Shown one piece after another: positions 18,931-27,528 of a stretch of DNA of 64,000 nt. The notes beneath the pieces are model-generated. The model had not been told where the DNA came from. It saw only the letters and a program-made list of their open reading frames with translations, and did not search any database. Made by a program: the position numbers and the translations under genes. The stretch comes from Ypsolopha sequella (Eukaryota > Arthropoda > Insecta > Lepidoptera > Ypsolophidae). Location of the stretch: the NCBI GenBank assembly GCA_934047225.1, contig OW203985.1:11680701-11744700 (forward strand), in the 5' to 3' direction. The first letter of the stretch is position 1. Every line of letters starts with the position of its first letter.

Positions 18931-20069
18931 CATGCAAAGTAATGGAAAAAATTATTGCTGAGAAAATAAGAGAATTCTTGTCGAAGGAACAGATCACTAT
19001 TGCTGAACAACACGGATTTGTACCTCGAAGATCAATAGTTACTAACCTGTTGTCTTGTGTAGACTATTGGACAAAGAACTGGGATAAACATGAACCTACA
19101 GACATCATTTATTTAGACTACGAGAAAGCATTTGACCGTGTCCCCATAAAGCGATTAGTTGCAAAATTACAACATTTCGGAATTCGAGGAAAACTTCTTC
19201 TGTGGATAGAGGACTTCCTTAGTGCGCGAACATTCAAAGTTCGAGTTGGAGAAGAGCTTTCCGACACCTTCAATGTTTACAGTGGTGTTCCTCAAGGCTC
19301 CGTATTAGGACCAATCCTATTTGGAATATTTTTAACTGACCTAAAGGATATTATAAAATCTGGATTGTCCTTATTCGCTGATGACACAAAAATAATGGGG
19401 AATCCACTAATATCCCACCAGATGATTCAAGATGATCTGAATCGAATAACTCAGTGGACAAAAGATTGGCTTCTTACTTTAAACTCTGGAAAATGTACTG
19501 TCTTACATGTTGGAAAAAACAACCCCTATTTACCATACACAGTAGACTCAGAACCCCTAAAAACAGTTAAAACACAGAGAGATCTGGGAGTCACAATAAC
19601 ATACAACTTGAAATGGGATGCTCACATTCTTCAACTAACCAAGAAGGCTAACTCTGTAACATATATGATCAGAAAAACGTTCAATTACATCGACATGTCT
19701 TTATTTTTGAAAATCTACAAAACATACATACGCCCACTGCTTGAATATGGCTTTCAAATTTGGAGTCCCTATTTTCAAAAGGACATTGTCATGTTAGAGA
19801 AGATTCAAAGAAGAGCCACTAAAATGGTTGTGGGTTTACGTGACAAGCCATACGAACAGCGATTGAAAGAACTTGGTCTAACCACGCTACAGCAGCGCAG
19901 ACAACGCGGAGACCTCATTGAGACATATAAGATACTGACTGGGTGCTACGATGTTCAAGAACTTGATAGTCTTTTTAACATGAACAAAAACTATCACAAC
20001 AAAAACAACAGCAACAATACAACTTTATTTGTACACCATATAAAAAGGAACAGAAATATAAATACTTAA
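18931..20069 (+). CDS. LINE ORF2, 3' half: reverse transcriptase core (continues 4963)
   Basis: After the BEL element the frame resumes as PCKVMEKIIAEKI. RT landmarks follow: EQHGFVPRRSIVTNL, IIYLDYEKAFDRVPIKRL, SGVPQGSVLGPILFGIFL, catalytic LFADDTKIM, then VTITYNLKWDAHI and the thumb-region TYIRPLLEYGFQIWSP. The first in-frame ATG (18942) is internal to the original protein. The frame is lost after about 20040, where a repeat-like stretch begins; the original C-terminus is found at 20440-20631. Clade: CR1/L2-like group of the Jockey superfamily. Confidence 0.9.
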
Positions 20070-20439
20070 TTTTACTTACTTATTATGTAGCACAAACAGG
20101 CGGCCTTATCACTTAAAGCGATCTCTTCCAGACAACCTTTGGGTGGATGAAACTGTTTAGAATGATTGCTGAAATGGTGGTGTACTATTTTTAATAATAG
20201 ATATATTTCAATATTAATAGATAAACGTATTAATATATAATGATAAATACATACTAATAAAATATATAACAAACAATAAAAATAATATATATATGTATAC
20301 GTCATGAAATAAATTGTCAACTGGGAAAAAAAAATAAATAAAAAATAATGATAATGAATATTTCGGTAATCAGAGTGAAAGATAGTGTCCTTTAACTAGT
20401 CTCTTGAAGATAGGCAGGGAAGGGGCTCTTCTTATATGT
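20070..20439. mobile_element. Short insertion in LINE ORF2 resembling a SINE/LINE tail
   Basis: This AT-rich stretch separates the RT from its C-terminal motif. It includes the block GCGGCCTTATCACTTAAAGC followed by CTCTTCCAGACAACC (about 20,100-20,140), which I associate with lepidopteran LINE/SINE 3' regions, and ends in A-rich and AT repeats. Boundaries and target duplication were not resolved. Confidence 0.45.
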
Positions 20440-20690
20440 AATATATATCACCTCAGAGGTCACTCCCTTAAAATCGTTGGAACAAAGTGTGCAAGCAACC
20501 CCCGTCAACACTTTCTGCCAAACCGTGTAGTTAGTGGGTGGAATAGTCTACCAGAAGCTGTAATCAGTGCATCCACAGTGAACTCATTCAAAAATAAACT
20601 TGACAATTTCATAAAAACTAAAGTGCAGTGATATACACAAAATCAGCTTTTAGCTGCCTGTGTATCAATAATAATAATAATAATCTTATC
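20440..20690 (+). pseudogene. LINE ORF2 C-terminal end and 3' tail
   Basis: The frame gives RGHSLKI, then NRVVSGWNSLPEAV and FKNKLDNFI, the characteristic C-terminus of CR1-group ORF2 proteins, ending at TGA 20629-20631. A short 3' UTR ends in an (ATA)n run (about 20668-20686), consistent with the microsatellite 3' termini of this group. It is taken as the end of the element beginning near 2,600. The apparent start at 20404 lies in the inserted stretch. Confidence 0.75.
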
Positions 20691-20756
20691 AAGAAAATGG
20701 ATGGTATTTAAGACGAACTGTTTTCGAAGATTTAATTTTTATAATCGAACGGTGTA

Positions 20757-20990
20757 ACATCTTTATTGCAACAATTAACTTAAATAACAATAAAATTAAA
20801 ATAAAAGGACTAAAATAAATACATCTAAACTAAACTAAAAATGACCGTAAAAATAAACTAAAACACCTTAAAAAATAAACTATATTATAAATAAAAAACT
20901 TCGTTCAAATAGCTGCTCTGCGGCAAGGTGCCCAGTATGCTGGCGACATTCCCACGCTGGATTGCTAATCGAACTAAAAGTAAAAACAAA
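20757..20990 (-). mobile_element. LINE 3' end with C-terminal ORF2 remnant
   Basis: On the minus strand 20985-20883 reads LAIQRGNVASILGTLP and stops shortly after; an AT-rich tail follows. The same motif ([18 protein letters not shown]) occurs at 45074-44880, and a similar tail without coding sequence at about 42185-42290. I take these as truncated copies of one LINE family whose clade I cannot name. Confidence 0.5.
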
Positions 20991-21122
20991 TTTTAATACG
21001 TAGATGTAAAAACTCGAAATCAACTTTCAAACAAAAAGAAAATAATTGAAATAGCTATTGAATTACAGGAATTGAATTTGTAAGAAAATTTCGGCAATTT
21101 AATATGTAATTACAAGACAATA

Positions 21123-21287
21123 AAGCCAATTCTGAAGGCTTTAATTTTAGCTTTAGTGCTGTCTAAACAAAACTTTGTCTATCGTAAAATTGTCTTTAAA
21201 TGCTAGGAATAGAATCTGAATTACTTTGGAATAATTTTAGTTTTGAGAGCACTAAAACTAAAATTAAAACCTTCAGAATCAGCTACA
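21123..21287. mobile_element. MITE-like element, about 165 bp
   Basis: Left arm GCCAATTCTGAAGGCTTTAA and right arm around TTAAAACCTTCAGAATCAGC are inverse over about 38 bp with few mismatches. A related copy lies at 46089-46245 (same left arm and same inner ATTACTTTGGAATAATTTTA). No ORF. Confidence 0.65.
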
Positions 21288-21330
21288 GTAGCTAGCTTTG
21301 TAGGCGGCACTTTTATCTCCATACTCGTAA

Positions 21331-21597
21331 GGGGTCATCCATTAATCACGTGAGGCTCGAAAGGGAGGTAGGGGGTTCGGAAAAAAACACCAAATATCAC
21401 TAGGAGGGAGGGAGGGGTGTAGTGAGATATCACGTGTATTTATTTTTTCTTTGAAGGCGCAATTTTTAAACCAAAAAATAAAATAAATAAAAATTTTCAA
21501 TAGGTATACCTTGTACCAAAAAAATACACGTGATTTTGGGTAGGGGGAGAGGGGTTCAAAAGTTGCTAAAAACATGACGTGAATAATGGACGGCCCC
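21331..21597. mobile_element. PIF/Harbinger-like MITE with TAA duplication
   Basis: The 267-bp element starts GGGGTCATCCATTAATCACG and ends in the imperfect inverse, CGTGAATAATGGACGGCCCC. The trinucleotide TAA flanks both sides (21328-21330, 21598-21600). A 3-bp TAA-type duplication with G-rich termini suits PIF/Harbinger non-autonomous elements. A weak minus frame across it is not accepted as a gene. Confidence 0.75.
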
Positions 21598-21876
21598 TAA
21601 AATAACATAATAATATTTGACCCTCCTGTAAACTTAAAAAGCCTATGTTATGTAACGTATGTTACTCGCGTTTGTTATGAATATATCAAAAGCATCGATA
21701 AAGAAATCAATGTTACTTTGTTGTTGCACATTAAAAACAAAATTCCATGTAAGTGAAGCTGCGGGAAAAGGCTACTTATAAATACGAATCAACGGATTTA
21801 AAATCTTGCACTAAAAACGAACAAATTCATTACATATCAATACAATATACTTACATATACAACGTGTAGAAAGATG

Positions 21877-22072
21877 TAACCATATTTGAAGAGCTTATTT
21901 AGTCAATGGTATAGAACAACTTTTACTATGGAACAAACACTGTATGCAAAAATGCAATACCGCTCGACCGAAATGTATAGAAGGGCAGATTTTTTTTTTG
22001 AGATTTCAGGGTTGGCTCCATAGTAAAAGTTGTTCTATACCATTGACTGAAAAAGCTTTTCAAATATGGTTA
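21877..22072. mobile_element. MITE with about 55-bp inverted repeats
   Basis: TAACCATATTTGAAGAGCTT at the left is matched by the inverse at the right (AAGCTTTTCAAATATGGTTA). The arms extend through TATAGAACAACTTTTACTAT and its inverse, leaving a loop of about 85 bp. No coding capacity. Confidence 0.8.
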
Positions 22073-22517
22073 ATTTGAAATGAGATGTTAATCGTTCTGT
22101 TACACCTTGTATACAATGATATTCCACAGCCCTAGATTTCTTACTCCATATATAGACAGTTGTAAATCATGGCCCAAGTTTCTCTATATCTATACATCGA
22201 AACATCCATACATCTATACATCGAAACAAAACAACAATAACATAAGAGCCAAGTAAGGATTTTTCGTAAATAGACCTTGTCCGCTCTTGAATAAGATTTG
22301 TTTTACACGATCGATGTGTGCAGAAATTCTATTTTGCTTCCGTAGCTCACAAAAAGTCGTAAAACCATATTGACCAGCCAGCGAATATAGAACTCAGTGA
22401 TAACTATTTTTATATCTTTCACCTTTATGCTAATGCATTAAGGTAGAAAACGGATTGCATCATATTGTCGATTTACGACGTACTATTGTTGAAACAGGCA
22501 AAGTCAGTTTTAGGACT

Positions 22518-22525
22518 ATAAAAGG
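22518..22525 (+). promoter_or_regulatory. Possible TATA box
   Basis: TATAAAAG followed by GC-richer sequence, unusual in the surrounding AT-rich spacer. No downstream ORF longer than a few codons is present before the palindrome, so it may be a remnant or chance match. Confidence 0.25.
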
Positions 22526-22614
22526 AGTGGAGTCGCGCTTCGTTTATTTTATTCACTGATGACGATGATGACGGAACAAAGATGTAATTTATTATTTATA
22601 TTTAAGGTATGTAC

Positions 22615-22670
22615 TACATACAAACAATCATACATACATAAATATATGTATGTATGATTGTTTGTATGTA
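22615..22670. repeat. Perfect palindrome, 26-bp arms
   Basis: Arms 22615-22640 and 22645-22670 are exact inverse complements (rich in CATA/TATG) around the 4-nt loop AATA. This could extrude a cruciform. No flanking repeat or gene explains it. Confidence 0.9.
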
Positions 22671-22850
22671 ATATGAATGCATGTAGCTTTTAGCTATGTG
22701 GATATATAATATGTTTGTTTAATATAAACAAGGTTTGTGTACCCTGGATCGAAGCAGGTTTATTCATTTGTACTTGTCACTAGAGGGCGCTGTAAAAGTA
22801 AATTATTAATATAAAATAAACTAAAATATTGGATTAGATAGGAGCTTGAT

Positions 22851-23093
22851 AGTAGTAAATTATTGGGCGTTCTACCCCGCCTCTCTTATCCATGCCTCGC
22901 TTCGCTCCGCTCCGCTCGGGGCTTCGCCCTCCGCCTGGATGAGAGAGGCGGGGTTGAACTCCCAATAATTTAGCTTCGCTTGGGGCTCACTCCGTTCGCC
23001 CTCTGCCTGGGTGATTTCGATAGCGTAGATTTTCCAATAAATTGGAGTGGGTCCCGAACTTGCTTCAAGACACCAAATTGCAACCATTACATC
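22851..23093 (+). repeat. Polinton left terminal inverted repeat
   Basis: About 243 bp matching 39175-39417 in reverse complement, with a few mismatches near the tip; similarity stops after CAACCATTACAT. Positions 22857-22975 form a large imperfect hairpin. Its arms begin AAATTATTGGGCGTTCTACC and include CCCGCCTCTCTTATCCA against TGGATGAGAGAGGCGGG. Confidence 0.92.
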
Positions 23094-23230
23094 TTATTTG
23101 AATTTCATAATATTGAAGAGCCACAAGTAACAGAGTCACCGTGCTTTATATAACATGAGCACAGTGAAATTACTGCATTTCTAAAATCATAATCTCCACG
23201 TTTACACTTATTAATTACTCCTTATTAAGA

Positions 23231-23917
23231 ATGAGGTTTGTAAAACAACAACAGTCGCTGCACTTGGAAAAACTCTGTCAGGAGTCAGGAAAAATATTAC
23301 TCCGTCATGGAAACCTTTTACCTAATACAATTAGATGTATTGTTTGTGGTCCTTCCAACTGTGGGAAAACGAATATGATGATAGGTCTTCTTTTACATGA
23401 AAATGGATTGCGTTTTCATAATGTTTACGTTTATTCGAAAACTTTATATCAACCGAAATATATTTTTTTAGAAAAAGTCTTGAAAATGGTCCCAGGAATT
23501 TCTTACTCTAAATTTCATGATAATGAAGAAGTTATCGGCCCAAAAGATGCTGCATCAAATTCAGTTATAATTTTTGATGATGTTGCCTGTGAGAATCAAA
23601 ATAATATACGTGATTACTTTGCGATGGGAAGACATAAAAATATTGACAGTTTCTACCTCAACCAAACATATAGCAAGATACCAAAGCAACTTATTCGAGA
23701 TAATGCAAATTTGATTGTGCTATTCAAACAGGACGATATCAATTTACGTCATGTCTATGATGAGCATGTGAACACTGATATGAGTTGGAACCAATTTAGG
23801 GAAATGTGTTCACATGCTTGGAAAGATTCTTATAGCTATTTAGTTATAAACAAGGATTGTCAAAAAAACAATGGTTGTTATAGGATGAAGTTTGACACAT
23901 TTATTCTTTTAGACTAA
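23231..23917 (+). CDS. Polinton genome-packaging ATPase (FtsK/HerA superfamily, A32-like)
   Basis: 228 aa from ATG 23231. Walker A GPSNCGKT lies at about 40-47 and Walker B VIIFDDV at about 112-118. A conserved Asn/Gln-containing segment (LNQTYSKIPKQLIRDNAN, about 143-160) matches the sensor region of this family. The protein is predicted to pump element DNA into preformed capsids. It is the first gene in a + strand series and the closest to the left TIR. No sign of disruption. Confidence 0.92.
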   Translation: MRFVKQQQSLHLEKLCQESGKILLRHGNLLPNTIRCIVCGPSNCGKTNMMIGLLLHENGLRFHNVYVYSKTLYQPKYIFLEKVLKMVPGISYSKFHDNEEVIGPKDAASNSVIIFDDVACENQNNIRDYFAMGRHKNIDSFYLNQTYSKIPKQLIRDNANLIVLFKQDDINLRHVYDEHVNTDMSWNQFREMCSHAWKDSYSYLVINKDCQKNNGCYRMKFDTFILLD

Positions 23918-23997
23918 TGAAATATATTTATAAATATTTTTGACAATTTCTCATTATTAACTGTGCTATCAACAAGCACGCTTGTTAGTTTGCAAAA

Positions 23998-24969
23998 ATG
24001 AATACAGAGAAATCAATTAAACAACAGATAATCAGATCTGTTGAAGCTGTCAAGAAAAAGATAAAAACCATGAAAAACATCAAAATGGATAGTGAAATAG
24101 CTTTAGAATCCGTTTTTAAACCAATAACAGATCCATTAAATCTTATAGCTAGTAAAAGAAATAAAACGAATGATAAAAATGAAGAATCATTGGAGGAAAA
24201 GTTTAAAGAAGAGAAAGATAACCCTTCAGATTATTTAGCAAATACACAAGGTTCTGTAAAGAAAAGAAAAATATCTGAAACAAGTTCTTTGTCTAGCGAT
24301 AAAATTTCTGAAAAAAATAAATTAAGTTCAAGTGAATCTTATACTGATGAAAGTACAGAAAATAGTAATAGTGAACAATTTTTTGAATCTAATAATTCAA
24401 CTGTGAGCCCTAACGAAACCGAAATTAGCTCTTGGTCCTTGTCTTCACAAGTATTCAAAGATGTTCCATTCGGAGTACGCATAGTAAAAGGAAAATACAT
24501 GATTGGTTCAATGCCACTTTCTTTAACAGATGATAAATTAACAGTTGATGGTCAAATTTATATTATTACCCCAGGACTAGCAGAGTTGTTGTTTAAGAGA
24601 GATCTTGATTTAAGTCTTGTAACTCAGGACGATAAAGAAAATTACAAAAAAATATTATTAAATACCAACGCTCATCGCCGAGGATATGACCCAGATCAAC
24701 CTATCAAAAGCAATAGAGGTGTTAAGTATACACAAATTATAAAACCGATGTTTAAGTCATGTTGTAAGGAAAATGTATCTAAAGGAAAAGGACTACCAAA
24801 GTTAAAAAAGTTTGTAAGAAATGTTGATTATTTATACTGGGATGATCCAAATGAGTTGGTAGAACGACTAAAAATACTTATTGCATCTCGTGATGCTGGT
24901 AATACTGGTCTTGATAATGAAATCATATCAATTATTGAAGAATTAAAAGAAAATTACATAATAGATTAA
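23998..24969 (+). CDS. Polinton uncharacterised protein
   Basis: 323 aa. The first half is charged and low-complexity (Lys/Glu/Ser-rich, about 50-145), with likely NLS KKRK. The second half holds a compact domain beginning VPFGVRIVKGKYMIGSMPLS and continuing through GLAELLFKRDLDL to TNAHRRGYDP and RGVKYTQIIKPMF. I recognise this domain only as one recurring in arthropod Polinton-like loci; its function is unknown. The position between the ATPase and integrase genes suggests a structural or packaging role, which is inference. Confidence 0.75.
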   Translation: MNTEKSIKQQIIRSVEAVKKKIKTMKNIKMDSEIALESVFKPITDPLNLIASKRNKTNDKNEESLEEKFKEEKDNPSDYLANTQGSVKKRKISETSSLSSDKISEKNKLSSSESYTDESTENSNSEQFFESNNSTVSPNETEISSWSLSSQVFKDVPFGVRIVKGKYMIGSMPLSLTDDKLTVDGQIYIITPGLAELLFKRDLDLSLVTQDDKENYKKILLNTNAHRRGYDPDQPIKSNRGVKYTQIIKPMFKSCCKENVSKGKGLPKLKKFVRNVDYLYWDDPNELVERLKILIASRDAGNTGLDNEIISIIEELKENYIID

Positions 24970-25038
24970 ATAAATATAATCACAACACTTTGTAATATTC
25001 ATTAGTGTCATATCCATCAGCTCAATTACACCATCAAC

Positions 25039-25398
25039 ATGAACATTGATAAGTTCGGACATCATGTTCATAAGCGGCTTCGATTCACAAACTCTTACGA
25101 ACAGAATATAATGGAAAAAGTCATATTTAAAAATTTATCTGGTGATTATGATGTGAAATCTAACAGGTTAATAGGTTTGAAATTACCACTGCAATCGGAT
25201 GAAGCAGTCAATAAAGAGTATGTCGATAAAAATAATCAATTGTTTTGTAAAAAGTATGACTTTTTTGTTGAACTGAAAAGTATAAAAAATCAGATACAGC
25301 TACTTCAGCAACAGTTAGATGAGAAATGTACCCAAGTGCAAGTCAGTAACTTGCTAAAAGACCATTTAGTATCTTTAAAAAAAATAAACCATGAGTAA
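25039..25398 (+). CDS. Polinton small fibre-like coiled-coil protein
   Basis: 119 aa. The central segment (about 36-62) reads DYDVKSNRLIGLKLP, then DEAVNKEYVD. This resembles the repeat found at the collar or shaft of phage tail-fibre proteins, where a strand-turn unit ends in DAVNKxYVD. A predicted coiled coil follows (about 65-110, with QIQLLQQQLDEK). This suggests a trimeric fibre or spike-like virion component, an inference from motif similarity. Its last 8 bases (ATGAGTAA) overlap the integrase start. Confidence 0.6.
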   Translation: MNIDKFGHHVHKRLRFTNSYEQNIMEKVIFKNLSGDYDVKSNRLIGLKLPLQSDEAVNKEYVDKNNQLFCKKYDFFVELKSIKNQIQLLQQQLDEKCTQVQVSNLLKDHLVSLKKINHE

Positions 25399-26326
25399 AT
25401 GCAATGTTGTTGACGAGATTCACAAATCAGCTAGACGAAATTTTAGACGGCGTTCTGTCGTACTTAAGGGGATTGGTGATTTGTGGCAAGGAGATTTAAT
25501 CGACATAAAAAATTATTATAAAGATAATAAAGGATATAAATTTATTTTAATTGTTATTGATGCCTTTTCTAAATATTCATGGGCAGTTCCTTTGAAAACC
25601 AAAACAAAAAGCGAAGTAGCTTTAGCATTCCAAAGTATTATAAGAAATGGTCTAAAATGTAATAATTTACAAACGGATCATGGTACAGAGTTTTATAACG
25701 ATGTGTTCCACAAACTAATGAAGGTTAATAAAATCAACCATTATTCTACATACTCGACTAAAAAAGCATCTATAGTAGAGAGATTGATCAGAACTTTAAA
25801 AAACAAACTATTTAAATATTTTAGTCTTAATGGTAGTTACAAGTGGATTGGAAAACCTTTAACAGAAATTATGAGTAGTTATAATAATACCACACATCGT
25901 ACAACAAAACATAAACCACGTGAAGTAAATATGTCAAATCAGTTAATCGTGGCGAGAAATATAAAAGAATCACAAGATAAATCTGTCAAACACAAAAATA
26001 AATTTAATGTTGGTGATGTGGTTCGTATTAGCAAGTATAAAGGTAGTTTTCAAAAGGGATATACTCCAAATTGGTCTACAGAATTGTTCACAGTTAAGAA
26101 AGTGAATAATACAAACCCACTTACTTATCACATTGAAGACCAACATAAAGTCATAATAAAAGGGTGTTTTTATGCAGAAGAACTTCAAAAGACAAAATAT
26201 CCAAACATTTACTTGATTGAAAAAGTAATTAAGAAAAGAGGTAAAAGATATTACGTTAAATGGCTTGGTCTTAGTGACGATGAGAATAGTTGGATTGACA
26301 AGAATGCTATCGTGAAAATTAACTAG
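25391..26326 (+). CDS. Polinton integrase (DDE core plus chromodomain)
   Basis: 311 aa. The catalytic core shows Asp in LWQGDLIDI (about 35), Asp in LQTDHGTEFYN (about 96) and Glu in KASIVERLIRTLK (about 130). Between them lies the conserved VIDAFSKYSWAVPLKTKT. A basic SH3-like region (HKNKFNVGDVVRISKYKGSF) is followed by a C-terminal chromodomain (about 270-305, RYYVKWLGLSDDENSWI), which may steer integration to marked chromatin. It joins element ends to target DNA, giving the 6-bp duplication seen at the borders. The start codon overlaps the preceding gene by 8 bp. Confidence 0.95.
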   Translation: MSKCNVVDEIHKSARRNFRRRSVVLKGIGDLWQGDLIDIKNYYKDNKGYKFILIVIDAFSKYSWAVPLKTKTKSEVALAFQSIIRNGLKCNNLQTDHGTEFYNDVFHKLMKVNKINHYSTYSTKKASIVERLIRTLKNKLFKYFSLNGSYKWIGKPLTEIMSSYNNTTHRTTKHKPREVNMSNQLIVARNIKESQDKSVKHKNKFNVGDVVRISKYKGSFQKGYTPNWSTELFTVKKVNNTNPLTYHIEDQHKVIIKGCFYAEELQKTKYPNIYLIEKVIKKRGKRYYVKWLGLSDDENSWIDKNAIVKIN

Positions 26327-26400
26327 TTTAATTATGATTTTGGTGGTTAAGATATTTATTATGATATTTATTGATACAACTTTCAGTACTGTACTAGTAA

Positions 26401-27128
26401 TGAAAGGAAGAGGACTTATCAATAATATTATTAATAGTTTACCAATTGAGTTACATATACCTGGTTATAATTATTGCGGACCTGGGACCCGACTACAAGA
26501 GAGATTACAGAGAGGTGACATAGGAATCAATCAGTTAGACAATGGGTGTATGCAGCACGATATAGCTTATTTAAAACATACTAATTTAAAAGATCGTCAT
26601 AAGGCGGACAAAGAATTAATGAAAATGGCAAATAGAAGATTAAAGTCCAAAGATGCTGGTAAAGGTGAAAAGATCGCGTCTTGGTTAGTTGATAAGGTAA
26701 TGAAAGTAAAGCTGAAATCAGGTGCTGGTATTAAAACATTTAAGAAGGCAGTTTCTAAAATAAAGTATCAACTGAAAAAATTCAAACCGAGAAATAATAA
26801 TGACGCTATCAAGTTTGCACAAATGGCTGCAAAAAAAATATTTTCTAAAAATAATAAAATTAATCTTCCTAGGATTATACCTATTCCGAAAACTGGTGGA
26901 ATACTACCTTTGATTCCAATCTTTGCGGGGCTTTCGGCACTAGGGTCTTTGGCTGGTGGTGCTGCGGGTATTGCTAAAGCTGTAAACGAGTATAAAACTG
27001 CTCAAAAAAGTCTTGCAGAGTCCGAGCGGCACAATATAGTAATGGAGTCAAGGGCTTTAGGTAAAGGATTGTACATTAAACCGTACAAAAAAGGAAAAGG
27101 CCTGTGTCTGCGTTCATCAAAAAACTAA
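26401..27128 (+). CDS. Polinton virion protein with phospholipase A2-like domain
   Basis: I prefer ATG 26401 (MKGRGLINNI) over the upstream in-frame ATG 26334, which adds 22 hydrophobic residues. Near the N-terminus YNYCGPGTRL (calcium-loop-like) and DNGCMQHDIAY (His-Asp dyad) match the secreted/parvovirus-type PLA2 signature, which breaches endosomal membranes. A basic linker, then a hydrophobic Gly/Ala segment (GILPLIPIFAGLSALGSLAG) and a basic Gly-Lys tail follow. LAGG-A fits the adenain consensus (M/I/L)xGG-x and could be a protease cleavage site. The end overlaps the protease frame by 25 bp. Confidence 0.82.
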
Positions 27129-27526
27129 TAGCAAGGCTACCCAGAAGAGCACTTTCTAATATTGATATTATCAAATACACTCATGACGTTCCATATTTTC
27201 GGGGTGTTTTTATGAGAGATCGTTTACCTAGAAAATCAAAGCTAATTGAATGTGCAATAATGAATTTAGATAGTTCTGAAAACGCTGGGACCCATTGGGT
27301 AGCCTATGCAAAAATAAAAAATTACTGTGAATATTTTGATAGTTTTGGGAATTTAAAACCACCTTTAGAATTAATTAAGTACTTAAAGAGGTGTACTATA
27401 TTTTATAACTATAAAAAATATCAGCAGTTTAATACGGTTAATTGTGGACACCTGTGTATAAAATTTCTGAATGAATTCTGGAAAAAGCATTTAAATGACT
27501 TACGGTCATTAAAAAAATCATTTTAA
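27080..27526 (+). CDS. Polinton maturation protease (adenain-like cysteine protease)
   Basis: Conserved sequence begins before any ATG: the frame opens at 27080, reads ALSNIDIIKYTHDVPYFRGVF, and the first ATG is 27212. Catalytic residues are His in GTHWVAYAK, Asp in EYFDSFGN and Cys in NTVNCGHLC, in adenain order (His, Asp/Glu, Cys). The family processes capsid precursors during virion maturation. A GTG at 27104 could serve, or a frameshift from the upstream gene could supply the N-terminus. The gene ends two bases before the minor capsid ATG. Confidence 0.88.
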   Translation, partial: TVQKRKRPVSAFIKKLIARLPRRALSNIDIIKYTHDVPYFRGVFMRDRLPRKSKLIECAIMNLDSSENAGTHWVAYAKIKNYCEYFDSFGNLKPPLELIKYLKRCTIFYNYKKYQQFNTVNCGHLCIKFLNEFWKKHLNDLRSLKKSF

Positions 27527-27528
27527 TA

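Larger units (their letters stand above)
22073..22850. other. Intergenic stretch left of the Polinton
   Basis: No gene supported. It holds a TATAAAAG box at 22518-22525 with a plausible start region about 30 bp downstream, and a perfect palindrome at 22615-22670. The last six bases, CTTGAT (22845-22850), are the target duplication of the Polinton. The block around 22112-22138 (GATATTCCACAGCCCTAGA) recurs inverted near 41185-41205. Confidence 0.5.
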
